The notes: generated from the letters alone by a model not told the origin. A stretch of DNA of 64,000 nucleotides from Hymenobacter siberiensis (GCF_018967865.2 NZ_JAHLZY020000001.1:4092001-4156000), one strand, 5' to 3'. Shown: positions 41,034 to 50,031, counted from the first letter of the stretch. Translations and numbers: made by a program.

Positions 41034-44000
41034 CGCCGTAGCGTACTTGCTGGTTTTCAACTCCTCGGCCAGAAAGCGGGCGGTGTGGCCCTTGCCGGAC
41101 TTGGCCACCTGCTCGGGTGTGCCCTGGGCGACAATCATGCCGCCGGCCGCGCCGCCTTCGGGGCCGATGTCGATGACGTAGTCGGCCACTTTAATCAGGT
41201 CGAGATTGTGCTCGATGATGAGGACGGTATTGCCTTTGTCGGCCAGCTTCTGGAGCACGTCCGCCAGGTGACTAATATCCTCAAAGTGCAGGCCGGTGGT
41301 GGGCTCGTCGAGGATGTAGAAGGTTTTACCAGTGTCCTTTTTGCTGAGCTCGGTGGCGAGCTTCACGCGCTGGGCCTCGCCGCCGCTTAGCGTGGTGGCC
41401 TGCTGGCCCAGCGTGAGGTAGCCGAGACCTACTTCGTTCAGGGTCTTGATTTTACGCAGGATGCGGGGCTGGTATTCGAAGAACTCCACGGCCTTCTCCA
41501 CAGTCATGTCGAGAATGTCGGTGATGGACTTGCCCTTGAAGCGTACTTCCAGGGTTTCGCGGTTGTAGCGGCGGCCTTTGCAGGTTTCGCAGGGCACGTG
41601 CACGTCGGGCAGGAAGTTCATCTCGATGGTGCGGATACCCGCGCCCTCGCAGGTTTCGCAACGCCCGCCCTTCACGTTGAAGGAGAAGCGGCCGGGGCCG
41701 TAGCCGCGGATTTTGGCCTCCGCCATCTCGCCAAACAGCTGGCGGATTTCGGTGAATACGCCCGTGTAGGTGGCCGGGTTTGAGCGCGGCGTACGGCCAA
41801 TAGGCGACTGGTCCACCTCAATCACCTTATCAATAAACTCCAGCCCTTCGATGCCGCTATAAGCCAGCGGCTCGCGCTTGGCGTTGAAGAAATGCTGGTT
41901 GAGAATGGGGTACAGCGTGTCGTGGATGAGCGTGGATTTGCCCGAGCCCGATACGCCCGTTACAGCCACCAGCTTGCCCAGCGGCACCTTCAGGGTCACG
42001 TTTTTGAGATTGTTGCCCTTCGCACCCTTCAGCACCAAATCCACGCCTTCGCCCTTGCGCTTCTTCTTTTGCATCTCAATGTGCTTCTGGCCACTGAGGT
42101 ACTGCGAGGTAAGCGAGCCGGAGTTGAAAATCTCCTGCGGTGTGCCCTGGGCCACGATGTGGCCGCCGTGGATGCCCGCGCCGGGGCCAATGTCCAGCAC
42201 GTGGTCGGCGTGCAGAATCATGTCCTTGTCGTGCTCCACCACAATCACCGAGTTGCCGATGTCGCGCAGGTGCTGCAGGGCCTTGATGAGCCGCTCGTTG
42301 TCGCGCTGGTGCAGGCCAATGCTGGGCTCGTCCATGATGTAGAGCACGCCCACGAGCTGGGTGCCAATCTGGGTGGCGAGGCGAATGCGCTGGCTTTCGC
42401 CGCCGCTCAGCGTGCGTACCGGACGGTGCAGGTTCAGGTAGTCGAGGCCCACTTCGAGCAGGAAGCCGATGCGCTTGCGGATTTCCTTGAGCAGCTCGCG
42501 GGCAATCACGTTCTGGCGGTCGGTCAGGCGGCTTTCCAGCCCCTCAAACCAGGCGGCCAGGTCGTTGAGGTCCATCACCGACAGCTCGCCGATGTGCTTG
42601 CCATCCATTTTAAAGTGCAGGCTTTCCTTTTTGAGGCGGTAGCCGTGGCACTCGGGGCAGGGCTGGGCCTGCGCGTACTGCGCAATCCACTCCCGAATGT
42701 TGTCAGATTCCGAGTCCATCTGCCGGCGCAGGAAGGGAATAATGCCCTCGAACACCTCATTATACAGGCCCTTGCCGCTGTCGGCCTCGTCCTCCGAAAT
42801 GCCGTGGAGCAGGGCATGGAGCAGGTCTTCCGATATCTTCTCAATCGGCGTGTTCAGCGTGGCTTTGTTCTTCTTGAGAATGAGCTGGAGCTGCTGAAAA
42901 ATCCAGATGTCGCGGTACTCGCCCAGCGGCGCGATGCCGCCCCGGCTGATGCTCAGCTTGCGGTCGGGCAGCACAGCTTCTTCCGTAATTTCCTGCACCT
43001 CGCCCAGGCCGTTGCAGGTCGGGCACGCGCCGTAGGGCGAGTTGAATGAGAAGGTATTGGGTGCCGGGTCGTCGTAGGCGATGCCGGTGGCCGGGTCCAT
43101 CAAAAAGCGCGAGAAGAACTGCGGCGTGGCCTTTTTGGCATCGGGGTCGAGCACCAGCATGGTGCCTTTGCCGTGCGTGAGGGCATTCTGCACCGAGCCC
43201 GAGAGACGGAACCGGTCCTCCTCCTTCACCAGCAGCCGGTCAATCACGATTTCGATGTCGTGAATCTTGTAGCGGTCCACCTGCATCTTGGGCGTGATGT
43301 CGAGGATTTCGCCATCGACGCGCACCTTGGTGAAGCCCAGCTTGGCAATCTTCTGGAAATCTTCGCGGTAGTGGCCCTTGCGGCCCTTCACCACGGGGGC
43401 CAGCACCACCAGCTTTTTGCCGTCGAAGTGCTTGAGGAGAAAGTTGATAATCTGGTCGTCGCTCTGCCGAATCATCTTCTCGCCGGTAGCGTAGCTGAAG
43501 GCTTCGGCCGTGCGGGCATACAGCAGGCGCAGGAAATCATAGATTTCGGTGATGGTGCCCACCGTGGAGCGCGGGTTGCGCGAGGTGGTTTTCTGCTCGA
43601 TGCTGATAACCGGCGACAGGCCCTCAATCTTGTCCACGTCGGGCCGCTCCAGCCCGCCCATGAAGCTGCGGGCATAGGCCGAAAACGTCTCCATGTACCG
43701 CCGCTGCCCCTCGGCATAAATGGTATCGAACGCCAGGCTGCTCTTACCCGAGCCCGAAATGCCCGTGAACACCACCAGCCGATTGCGCGGAATTTTAACC
43801 GTTACGTTCTTCAAGTTGTGCTCGCGCGCGCCGTACACCTCAATGTACTGGGCTTCCAGGTACTGCGAGGCGGGGCTATGGCCGTTAAGCTGACCGTGGA
43901 CGTGCCCGGTAACGGGGCCGGCCGCCGGGATTTCGGCAATATCACGCACGGCAGCTGCCATTTCGGCCGCCACGGCTACGCCATTAGCAACCGGTTTTTT

Positions 44001-44063
44001 CTTAGCGGCGGCCGGGGCTTTAGGAGCTTTGGCAACCGGGGTAGCAGTGGATTTTTTGGCCAT
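41031..44063 (-). CDS. uvrA: Excinuclease ABC subunit A
   Basis: DNA damage-recognition ATPase of nucleotide excision repair, 1010 residues. Both ABC halves are present: Walker A GISGSGKSSLAFD and GVSGSGKSTLIHD, signatures LSGGESQRIRLATQIG and LSGGEAQRVKLATELS, Walker B YIMDEPSIGLHQRD and YILDEPTTGLHFED. The zinc-binding Cys pairs are seen as CPTCNGLGE, CPECHGYR and CETCEGAG...CETCKGRRYN. An N-terminal extension of about 75 residues rich in Ala, Lys and Pro (AKKSTATPVAKAPKAPAAA) precedes the usual start near YIEVYGAREHNLKN; such tails vary between strains. Promoter box at 44088-44095. Confidence 0.97.
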   Translation of the reverse strand: MAKKSTATPVAKAPKAPAAAKKKPVANGVAVAAEMAAAVRDIAEIPAAGPVTGHVHGQLNGHSPASQYLEAQYIEVYGAREHNLKNVTVKIPRNRLVVFTGISGSGKSSLAFDTIYAEGQRRYMETFSAYARSFMGGLERPDVDKIEGLSPVISIEQKTTSRNPRSTVGTITEIYDFLRLLYARTAEAFSYATGEKMIRQSDDQIINFLLKHFDGKKLVVLAPVVKGRKGHYREDFQKIAKLGFTKVRVDGEILDITPKMQVDRYKIHDIEIVIDRLLVKEEDRFRLSGSVQNALTHGKGTMLVLDPDAKKATPQFFSRFLMDPATGIAYDDPAPNTFSFNSPYGACPTCNGLGEVQEITEEAVLPDRKLSISRGGIAPLGEYRDIWIFQQLQLILKKNKATLNTPIEKISEDLLHALLHGISEDEADSGKGLYNEVFEGIIPFLRRQMDSESDNIREWIAQYAQAQPCPECHGYRLKKESLHFKMDGKHIGELSVMDLNDLAAWFEGLESRLTDRQNVIARELLKEIRKRIGFLLEVGLDYLNLHRPVRTLSGGESQRIRLATQIGTQLVGVLYIMDEPSIGLHQRDNERLIKALQHLRDIGNSVIVVEHDKDMILHADHVLDIGPGAGIHGGHIVAQGTPQEIFNSGSLTSQYLSGQKHIEMQKKKRKGEGVDLVLKGAKGNNLKNVTLKVPLGKLVAVTGVSGSGKSTLIHDTLYPILNQHFFNAKREPLAYSGIEGLEFIDKVIEVDQSPIGRTPRSNPATYTGVFTEIRQLFGEMAEAKIRGYGPGRFSFNVKGGRCETCEGAGIRTIEMNFLPDVHVPCETCKGRRYNRETLEVRFKGKSITDILDMTVEKAVEFFEYQPRILRKIKTLNEVGLGYLTLGQQATTLSGGEAQRVKLATELSKKDTGKTFYILDEPTTGLHFEDISHLADVLQKLADKGNTVLIIEHNLDLIKVADYVIDIGPEGGAAGGMIVAQGTPEQVAKSGKGHTARFLAEELKTSKYATA

Positions 44064-44087
44064 TCAGAAACGCAGCGAATAAGTTCG

Positions 44088-44095
44088 CAAAAGTA
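44088..44095 (-). promoter_or_regulatory. -7 promoter box for uvrA
   Basis: Minus-strand TACTTTTG is an exact TAnnTTTG match 24 bp upstream of the uvrA ATG. No SOS-type operator was recognised next to it. Confidence 0.55.
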
Positions 44096-44337
44096 CGGAA
44101 AGCGCCGCCCGATAGCTAGCCCGGGCAACGAGATAAGACGAGGACTGACGCCGCCGGGCGTCGGGGTACAACCCCAAACGGGGGGTATTTGTCCCCAGCA
44201 ATCCCACGGAAAATAAATAGGCGTTGATTTTGGGCAATTGGGCGAATGTTTTGGCCCAACCACCGGCTGGCCGGGCACTCTGGCACTTGCCTTGCATCTA
44301 TTAAAGTGGCAGCACCGTTATGGGCCAGCTTACTTTT

Positions 44338-44456
44338 ATAGGACTTACGCACTTCAAAAGCTGTGTAACCTGAAAATCAACGACTTACATTCAAGACGCA
44401 TGTTTGTTATATTGCTGTTTTTCAGTTAGTTAGTGCTTCAAATGCGTAAGTCCTAT
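44338..44456. mobile_element. MITE-like element with GGACTTACGCA ends
   Basis: The perfect terminal repeats ATAGGACTTACGCA (44338-44351) and TGCGTAAGTCCTAT (44443-44456) enclose an AT-rich, non-coding 91-bp centre, unlike the GC-rich surroundings. TTT on the left (44335-44337) and TTT on the right (44457-44459) may be a target duplication. It ends 17 bp before the ATG of the first array gene. A TACTTTTA box (44331-44338) directly abuts its left end. Confidence 0.7.
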
Positions 44457-44473
44457 TTTATCAATCTCTTACC

Positions 44474-45265
44474 ATGAAACCCCTCGCAAAATTTATTGGC
44501 GCGGCCCTGGTGGGCGCGTTTGCGCTGTTTACGGCCCCGGCCGCTCAGGCCCAGGTGGGGGTAAATATTAATATTGGCACCCCGGCCTGGGGGCCGCAGG
44601 TTCCCTACGGCACGCAGTATTACTACATCCCCGAAATCGACGGCTACTACGACCTCTACAACCAGCAGTACATTGTGTTTCAGGACGGCTACTGGGTGCC
44701 GCTGCCGCAGCTTTATGGCTACGACCCCTACCAGTTCCACCCCGTTATTGTGGACTATCGCGGGGCCCAGCCCTGGCTGCGGGTTGATTACTACCGCCAG
44801 CGCTACGCCTACCGGCCCTACCGTAACTACGGCCCTAGCCCGGGCTACTACAACCGTGGTTACGGCAATAGCTACGGCCGCCCCCGCTACGACACCCGCG
44901 GTGGCTACTCCAACGGCCGCAACTACGGCGACCACGACCGCGACGACCGGGGCGGCTACCGGGGCAACAACAATCGGGGCAATGACCACGATGACCGAGG
45001 CGGCCGTTGGGGCAACGACAATCGGGGCAACGACCGTGACAACCGCGGCCATTACTCCGGCGGCAACAATACTCCGCGCAGCAATCCGATGCCCCAGCAG
45101 CCCACGCAACAGCCCCAGCAAGGGGACGGGGGCTACAATCCCGGCCAAGGCGGCGGTAACAACGGCGGCGGACGCGGCAACGACGGCGGCGGACGCGGCA
45201 ACGACGGCGGCGGACGCGGCAACGACGGCAACCAAGGTGGCGGCCGGGGCCACGGCCGAGATTAA
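44474..45265 (+). CDS. Secreted paralog 1: YYYIPE core with Arg/Gly/Asn/Asp-rich tail
   Basis: A 263-residue exported protein of unknown family. The signal peptide ends at PAAQAQ. The core (about 28-115) is rich in Tyr, Trp, Pro and Gly: VGVNINIGTPAWGPQVPYGT, YYYIPEIDGYYDLYNQQYIV, QDGYWVPLPQLYGYDPYQFH, DYRGAQPWLRVDYYRQRY. Its pattern is shared by the next two genes. A Tyr/Arg-rich spacer leads to a long polar tail (from about 145) of Arg, Gly, Asn and Asp with RDDRGGYRGNNNRGND units, a Gln/Pro stretch, and three exact 7-residue repeats GGGRGND. The charged, disordered tail suggests surface or polymer binding. It is the first gene of a three-gene tandem array; a mobile-element remnant ends 17 bp before its ATG. 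Confidence 0.8.
   Translation: MKPLAKFIGAALVGAFALFTAPAAQAQVGVNINIGTPAWGPQVPYGTQYYYIPEIDGYYDLYNQQYIVFQDGYWVPLPQLYGYDPYQFHPVIVDYRGAQPWLRVDYYRQRYAYRPYRNYGPSPGYYNRGYGNSYGRPRYDTRGGYSNGRNYGDHDRDDRGGYRGNNNRGNDHDDRGGRWGNDNRGNDRDNRGHYSGGNNTPRSNPMPQQPTQQPQQGDGGYNPGQGGGNNGGGRGNDGGGRGNDGGGRGNDGNQGGGRGHGRD
45164..45226 (+). repeat. Three 21-bp tandem repeats encoding GGGRGND
   Basis: Units at 45164-45184, 45185-45205 and 45206-45226 are in frame with the gene and encode GGGRGND three times near the C-terminus of paralog 1. Confidence 0.85.
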
Positions 45266-45375
45266 ACTTCAAATTCAGCCCGTACCAACCCACTTGGGTT
45301 AAACCCAGTATAGGGCCATCCGGCATTGCCTGTACGGCACCGAATACTCTTATTTTCAACCAACCCAACACACTC

Positions 45376-45936
45376 ATGAAATTGCTTCCCACCCTATTGT
45401 GCGCCGTACTGCTTGGCGGGGCTGCCCTCGCGGTCACCCCAGAGGCGCATGCCCAGATTAATATCAATATCACGCCGCCCAACTGGGGCCCGGCCGTGCC
45501 GCAGGGCGCCCAGTATTACTACATCCCCGAAACTAATGGTTTCTACGATGTACCGGCCCGCCAGTACGTGGTATCACGCAATGGCAAATGGGTTCGGACG
45601 GCCACGCTGAGCGGCTATAACACCGGCAACTTTCACCCCGTAGTGGTCGATTACGTGGGTGCGCAGCCCTGGGTGCGCTACGAAGAGTATAAGGTGAAGT
45701 ACCCCAAGCACGGCAACCCCTACGGCCACGCCAAGAAGCTCAAAAAAGGCACCGTACTGGTGCCCGTCGGCGGCACCTATTACGTGGAAGAACACGGCAA
45801 AAAAGACAAGCAGGACAAACACGAATACGAGCACGACAAACACGAATACGAGCACGACAAACACGAATACGAGCACGACAAACACGAGTATGAGCACGAA
45901 GGCAAAGGCCACGGCAAAGGCAAAGGCAACCACTAG
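45376..45936 (+). CDS. Secreted paralog 2: YYYIPE core with His/Glu/Tyr-rich repeat tail
   Basis: A 186-residue exported protein, second of the array. The signal peptide ends near PEAHAQ. The core repeats the paralog pattern: INININITPPNWGPAVPQGA-type start, QYYYIPETNGFYDVPARQYV, NTGNFHPVVVDYVGAQPWVR. After a Lys-rich section (KKLKKGTVLVPVGGTYYVEE) the tail is four repeats of DKHEYEH and ends in EGKGHGKGKGNH. The His- and Glu-dense repeats could bind divalent metal ions; this is inference from composition. It begins 110 bp after paralog 1 and is followed by a terminator-like hairpin. No known family recognised. Confidence 0.8.
   Translation: MKLLPTLLCAVLLGGAALAVTPEAHAQININITPPNWGPAVPQGAQYYYIPETNGFYDVPARQYVVSRNGKWVRTATLSGYNTGNFHPVVVDYVGAQPWVRYEEYKVKYPKHGNPYGHAKKLKKGTVLVPVGGTYYVEEHGKKDKQDKHEYEHDKHEYEHDKHEYEHDKHEYEHEGKGHGKGKGNH
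45814..45897 (+). repeat. Four 21-bp tandem repeats encoding DKHEYEH
   Basis: Four in-frame 21-bp units (45814, 45835, 45856, 45877) encode DKHEYEH. The first three are identical and the last has two synonymous changes (GAG for GAA, TAT for TAC). Confidence 0.88.
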
Positions 45937-45968
45937 CCCTGCCGGCCCTTTGACACTGGCCAGCGCAC

Positions 45969-46010
45969 TTTTCTGACCATAAAAGAAGCGCTTCTCTTAT
46001 GGTCAGAAAA
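45969..46010 (+). terminator. Hairpin between paralogs 2 and 3
   Basis: TTTTCTGACCATAA pairs with TTATGGTCAGAAAA, with an inner AGAAGCGCTTCT palindrome; a short T-run (CTCTTTT) follows. Likely terminator for paralog 2, so paralog 3 probably has its own promoter. Confidence 0.75.
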
Positions 46011-46101
46011 GAGGCTCTTTTATGTTTTGAGTCTGGTTTGCATTAGGAAGACTATCTGGCTAACCCCGGACAATCTTTTCCGTTTTTTCCATTTTTCCGC
46101 T

Positions 46102-46614
46102 ATGAAATACCATCAGCCGCTCCTCGCCCTTGCTTTCGGTGCTTTTGCCGTTTTCGCAACTCCCGCCCCTGCTCAGGCCCAGGTAAATGTTGATGTGAAC
46201 GTGGGGCGCCCCGCCTGGGGTCCGGCCGTGCCGCAAGGCACCCAGTTCTACTACATCCCCGAAATTGACGGGTACTACGACCTCTACGCCCAGCAGTACA
46301 TCGTGTACCGCAATGGCCAGTGGCTGCCCGTGGCCGTGGTGGACGGCTACGACCCCTACCAGTTCCACCCCATGGTGCTCGACTACCGGGGCCGCCAGCC
46401 CTGGGTGTACGTGGGCGCGCACCGCGACCGCTACCCCCGCCGCGTAGTGGTGGTGCAGCCCCGCCCCGTGATAGTACGCCAGCGCGGCCTTCCCCCCGGC
46501 CAGGCCAAAAAGCTTTACCGGGAAGGCTACCGCGAAGGCCGTGAGGATGACCGCGGCCGCGGAAACGGCCGTGGCAACGGCAACGGTCATGGCAGGGGCC
46601 ACGACCGCGACTAA
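46102..46614 (+). CDS. Secreted paralog 3: YYYIPE core with Arg/Gly tail
   Basis: A 170-residue exported protein, third of the array. The signal peptide ends at PAPAQAQ. The core is closest to paralog 1: VNVDVNVGRPAWGPAVPQGT, FYYIPEIDGYYDLYAQQYIV, RNGQWLPVAVVDGYDPYQFH, DYRGRQPWVYVGAHRDRYPR. The tail is short: a basic stretch (RRVVVVQPRPVIVRQRGLPP), QAKKLYREGYREGRED, then RGRGNGRGNGNGHGRGHDRD. An upstream ATG at 46027 would add 25 residues before the signal peptide, so 46102 is preferred. Two tandem hairpins follow before the convergent reductase gene. Function unknown. Confidence 0.8.
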   Translation: MKYHQPLLALAFGAFAVFATPAPAQAQVNVDVNVGRPAWGPAVPQGTQFYYIPEIDGYYDLYAQQYIVYRNGQWLPVAVVDGYDPYQFHPMVLDYRGRQPWVYVGAHRDRYPRRVVVVQPRPVIVRQRGLPPGQAKKLYREGYREGREDDRGRGNGRGNGNGHGRGHDRD

Positions 46615-46702
46615 GCGAATGTGATGCCATCAGAAGCGAAGAAAGCTGCCCATGTGGCTTGTCCTTGCCCGGATTTATTTAACGGCTATCGAACAGTAGA
46701 CA

Positions 46703-46788
46703 GTTGCTCCGGTCCGACCGCCTAGGCGGTCGGACCGGAGCAACGGCTCCAGATTTAGAAAAGGCTGCCCATATGGGCAGCCTTTTTT
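46703..46788. terminator. Two tandem hairpins, one a 42-bp perfect palindrome
   Basis: GTTGCTCCGGTCCGACCGCC (46703 on) is followed without any loop by its exact complement to 46744, a 42-bp perfect palindrome. A second hairpin, AAAAGGCTGCCC/GGGCAGCCTTTT (46758-46787), has a T-run and is a clear bidirectional terminator before the convergent gene at 46804. Confidence 0.85.
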
Positions 46789-46803
46789 GTTGAGGGCCCG
46801 GGT

Positions 46804-48441
46804 TTATTCCGCGTTTTCGTCCAACGTGGCCCAGTCGGTTTCGGGGCTGATGCTGGCCGGATTGGGCATTGCATTCCGGCCCAATAGCTCGGTGATGTAG
46901 AGCATCGCCGTGTCGCGGCCCATGCCGGCCACGGCCACGATGCGGCCCGCCTGCACGTAAAACGCCAGGAAATTCTGCTGCGCTACTACACCATGATATA
47001 TGATTTCGTCCCACTGCTCGGCGTGGCCGGCGTAGCGCAGGCTCTTGCCAAACTGCTGCGTCCAGAAAAACGGAGCGGCGGTGAATGCTTCCTGCCGGCC
47101 CAGCATGTTGCGGGCGGCAGTATGGCCGTGCTGCTGGGCCAGCCGCCAGTGCTCGATGCGGGTGGGCGCGCCACCGGGCGCCAACGGGAAGCGGGCGATA
47201 TCACCGGCGGCATACACGTTTTCGGCGGCCCGCAGCTGCGCATCAACCGGCACGCTACCGTCTTTTCCAAGGTCGAAAACATCTTTCAGAAACCCGGTGG
47301 CCGGGCGCACGCCCACGCCCAGCACCACGGCCTCGGCGGGCAGAATTTTGCCCGATTTCAGCTGCACGCCGCTTACGTGGCCGCCTTCGCCCAGGAGGGC
47401 CGTTACCTCGGCTTCGGTTTCAAACCGCACGCTTTTCTCTTCGTGCAGCTGGCGGAACATCTGCCCGATTTCCGGCCCCAGTACCCGCTCAAACGGCACT
47501 TTTTCCTGCGCCACCACGGTCACCTGCCGCGTTTCGCTGACGAGACTGCTCGCGGCTTCCATGCCAATAAAGCTGGAGCCGATGACGACCACCTGCTTTG
47601 CCTCCTTGGTGGCTTCCAGAATGGCATCTGCATCGGCCTGGGTGCGGAGGGTGTGCACGCCGGGCAGGTCGTGGCCCGGCAGCTTGGGCAGCGTGTTGGG
47701 CGTGCCGCCGAGGGCCAGCAGCAGCTGGTCGTAGCGCAGCGGCGGGTGGTTTTCAAAGTGGATTTCCTGCTTTTTCAGGTCTAAGCCGGTGGCCTGGGTG
47801 TTGGTCAGGAGCTCAATGCGCTGCTGCTGGTAGAACTCGGGCTGGCGCAGCGGCAGCGCGGCAGGTTTCGCCTTGCCGGCCAGGTAGGCTTTGCTGAGCT
47901 TGGTGCGGTCGTAGGGTGCGGCTTCATCAGCCGACACCATGACTAGGCGTCCTTTAAATCCTTCGCGGCGCAGCGTCTGGGCGGCGTATTGGCCCGCCGC
48001 CCCGCCGCCGATGATGACCAAGGTGCGGGCATCGACGGGCGCTTGGGCTAGGGCGGCGGGAGGGGTGCCACCTACTTCGGCAGTGGGAGTAGCGGCGGGC
48101 TTCTCGGTGCTGGCGGGTGGGCTGTCGGGCAGCTGCACCCAGATGCGGCCGTCGGCCTCGCGCACGGCGAAGGCGGGCAGGTCGTCGAGAGCGGGCGGCT
48201 CGCAGAGGTGGCCGCTCTCGAGTTTGAAACAGGCGTGGTGCCAAGGGCAAATCAGCTTCCCTCCCACTACCCGGCCCTTCTCGAGCGGCGCGCCGTAGTG
48301 CGGACAGTGCGCGGCAAAGGCGTGGACGCGGCCCTGCTGACGGGTGAGCAGTACCTGGGGGCCGTCATTGGGCGTGGGAAAGGATTTGAGGCCGCCTTCG
48401 GGCAGACTGGCGGAGTCGGTGAGGTCGATTTCGGGAAGCAT
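46804..48441 (-). CDS. Rieske/FAD-NAD(P)H oxidoreductase (AIFM3-like)
   Basis: A 545-residue two-part flavoprotein. The N-terminal Rieske [2Fe-2S] domain (about 1-105) has both ligand pairs: CPHYGAPL and CPWHHACF. An Ala/Pro/Thr-rich linker (about 108-135) leads to a pyridine-nucleotide-disulfide-type reductase with FAD motif LVIIGGGAAGQYAAQTLR, NAD(P) motif VVVIGSSFIGMEAASSLV and the second FAD motif VYAAGDIARFPL, then the C-terminal reductase domain. The layout is that of AIFM3/ferredoxin-reductase fusions, probably moving electrons from NAD(P)H to the Rieske centre or a partner. It lies after asnS in the same direction, behind a terminator. Confidence 0.92.
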   Translation of the reverse strand: MLPEIDLTDSASLPEGGLKSFPTPNDGPQVLLTRQQGRVHAFAAHCPHYGAPLEKGRVVGGKLICPWHHACFKLESGHLCEPPALDDLPAFAVREADGRIWVQLPDSPPASTEKPAATPTAEVGGTPPAALAQAPVDARTLVIIGGGAAGQYAAQTLRREGFKGRLVMVSADEAAPYDRTKLSKAYLAGKAKPAALPLRQPEFYQQQRIELLTNTQATGLDLKKQEIHFENHPPLRYDQLLLALGGTPNTLPKLPGHDLPGVHTLRTQADADAILEATKEAKQVVVIGSSFIGMEAASSLVSETRQVTVVAQEKVPFERVLGPEIGQMFRQLHEEKSVRFETEAEVTALLGEGGHVSGVQLKSGKILPAEAVVLGVGVRPATGFLKDVFDLGKDGSVPVDAQLRAAENVYAAGDIARFPLAPGGAPTRIEHWRLAQQHGHTAARNMLGRQEAFTAAPFFWTQQFGKSLRYAGHAEQWDEIIYHGVVAQQNFLAFYVQAGRIVAVAGMGRDTAMLYITELLGRNAMPNPASISPETDWATLDENAE

Positions 48442-48502
48442 AGGGGCAAGAGGTTGGTGCTAAGTAGCAACGGACAGCGGGCCGGCAAGGTTAAGCACGC
48501 AC

Positions 48503-48532
48503 AAAAAAAGCGCCCCCGGCGGAGGCGCTTTT
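48503..48532 (-). terminator. Intrinsic terminator after asnS
   Basis: Read leftward, AAAAGCGCC pairs with GGCGCTTTT across a 9-nt loop and ends in a seven-T run. It lies 28 bp after the asnS stop. Confidence 0.85.
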
Positions 48533-48559
48533 CTGCAATCGAATAGTGGAGCGTGGAGG

Positions 48560-49954
48560 TTAAAACGCCGCGTTCTTGGGGTAGCGCGGGAAGGGAATCA
48601 CGTCGCGGATGTTGCTCATGCCTGTCACGAACAGCACCAGGCGCTCGAAGCCCAGGCCGAAGCCGGCGTGCGGCGCGGTGCCGAAGCGGCGGGTATCGAG
48701 GTACCAGTCCAGGTCTTCGGTGGGTACGTGCATCTCAGCCATGCGGGTGGTGAGCTTGGTGTAGTCCTCCTCGCGCTGCGAGCCGCCGATGATTTCGCCG
48801 ATGCCGGGAAACAGCACGTCCATGGCGCGCACGGTGCGGCCATCGTCGTCCAGCTTCATGTAGAAGGCCTTGATTTCCTTCGGATAATTGGTCAGGATGA
48901 CGGGCTTCTTGAAGTGCTTCTCGACGAGGTAACGCTCGTGCTCCGACTGCAAATCGGTGCCCCAATCCACGGGAAACTCGAACTTCTGCTTGGCTGATTT
49001 CAGGATTTCGACGGCCTCGGTGTAGGTGAGGCGCTGGAAGGCATTATCCACCACGAAGTTGAGGCGGGTGAGCAGCTCCTTATCGTACTGCTCGTTGAGG
49101 AAGGCGAGGTCGTCGGCGCAGTTGGCCAGCGCGTACTTCACCAGGCTCTGGAGGAAATCCTCGGCCAGGTCCATGTTTTCTTCGAGCTCGTTGAAGGCCA
49201 CTTCGGGCTCAATCATCCAGAACTCGGCCAGGTGGCGGGCGGTGTTGGAGTTCTCGGCCCGGAAGGTAGGGCCGAATGTGTAGATGCTGCCCAGCGCCAT
49301 GGCGGCCAGCTCGCCTTCGAGCTGGCCCGATACGGTGAGGTTGGTCTGCTTGCCGAAGAAGTCCTGGGTGTAGTCTACCGAGCCGTCCTCGGCCAGCGGC
49401 GGCTTATCGGCCGGCAGCGTGGTCACGCGGAACATCTGCCCCGCGCCCTCGGCATCGGAGCCGGTGATGATGGGCGTGTGGACGTAGTAGAAGCCGTGGT
49501 CGTTGAAATACTGGTGCACAGCGAAGGCCAGCGCGTGCCGGATGCGCAGCACCGCGCCAAACGTGTTGGTGCGGGGGCGCAAATGGGCGATATCGCGCAG
49601 GTGTTCCAGCGAGGTGGCTTTCTTCTGCAGCGGGTAGGCTTCGGCATCGGCCGCGCCCAGCACCGTGATTTCGGTGGCCTGAATCTCCACCGCCTGGCCC
49701 TTGCCCTGCGAGGCCACCAGCGTGCCGCGAATGGCCACGGCCGCGCCGTTGCCCACGTCCTTGAGGGTTTCCTCGGGGAAATTCTCGGCGGCGGCCACGG
49801 CCTGAATGGTGTGGATGGTGGAGCCGTCGTTCACGATGATGAACTGCACGTATTTGTTGCCGCGGCGGGAGCGAACCCAGCCTTTAACCAGGACTTCGCG
49901 GTCGAGGTCCTGGCTGGCCAGGAGTTCTTTGACGGTGGACCGTTTGAGGGACAT
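48560..49954 (-). CDS. asnS: Asparaginyl-tRNA synthetase
   Basis: Class IIb aminoacyl-tRNA synthetase of 464 residues. An N-terminal OB-fold binds the anticodon ([20 protein letters not shown]). The catalytic domain has motif 2 [20 protein letters not shown] with EPEVAF, and motif 3 [16 protein letters not shown]. Asn specificity is supported by the asnS-like [20 protein letters not shown] segment. I chose ATG 49954 ([12 protein letters not shown]) since an exact promoter box (49984-49991) lies inside the longer open frame that would start at 50005. Confidence 0.96.
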   Translation of the reverse strand: MSLKRSTVKELLASQDLDREVLVKGWVRSRRGNKYVQFIIVNDGSTIHTIQAVAAAENFPEETLKDVGNGAAVAIRGTLVASQGKGQAVEIQATEITVLGAADAEAYPLQKKATSLEHLRDIAHLRPRTNTFGAVLRIRHALAFAVHQYFNDHGFYYVHTPIITGSDAEGAGQMFRVTTLPADKPPLAEDGSVDYTQDFFGKQTNLTVSGQLEGELAAMALGSIYTFGPTFRAENSNTARHLAEFWMIEPEVAFNELEENMDLAEDFLQSLVKYALANCADDLAFLNEQYDKELLTRLNFVVDNAFQRLTYTEAVEILKSAKQKFEFPVDWGTDLQSEHERYLVEKHFKKPVILTNYPKEIKAFYMKLDDDGRTVRAMDVLFPGIGEIIGGSQREEDYTKLTTRMAEMHVPTEDLDWYLDTRRFGTAPHAGFGLGFERLVLFVTGMSNIRDVIPFPRYPKNAAF

Positions 49955-49983
49955 AACTTGCGGGGAAGCGGAGTGTAAGACGT

Positions 49984-49991
49984 CAAAGGTA
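49984..49991 (-). promoter_or_regulatory. -7 promoter box for asnS
   Basis: Minus-strand TACCTTTG is an exact TAnnTTTG match, 29 bp upstream of the ATG at 49954. It decides the start against 50005. Confidence 0.6.
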
Positions 49992-50031
49992 GGAATGTAC
50001 CGCAAGCTTTAGTGGAATTATCGCAAGCTTT

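Larger units (their letters stand above)
44064..44473. other. Divergent intergenic region between uvrA and the paralog array
   Basis: This 410-bp gap holds the uvrA promoter box at its left end and the 119-bp MITE-like element at its right end. The middle (about 44100-44335) has only short open frames without recognisable families. Confidence 0.6.

Noticed and set aside
41892..44216. Long plus-strand open frames opposite uvrA (385 and 347 codons)
   Set aside because: They overlap the fully conserved uvrA frame and have no protein-like features; they are GC-driven shadows.
45814..45897. Regular 21-bp repeats as a CRISPR array
   Set aside because: The units are contiguous with no spacers, lie in frame within a gene and encode DKHEYEH; no cas genes are near.
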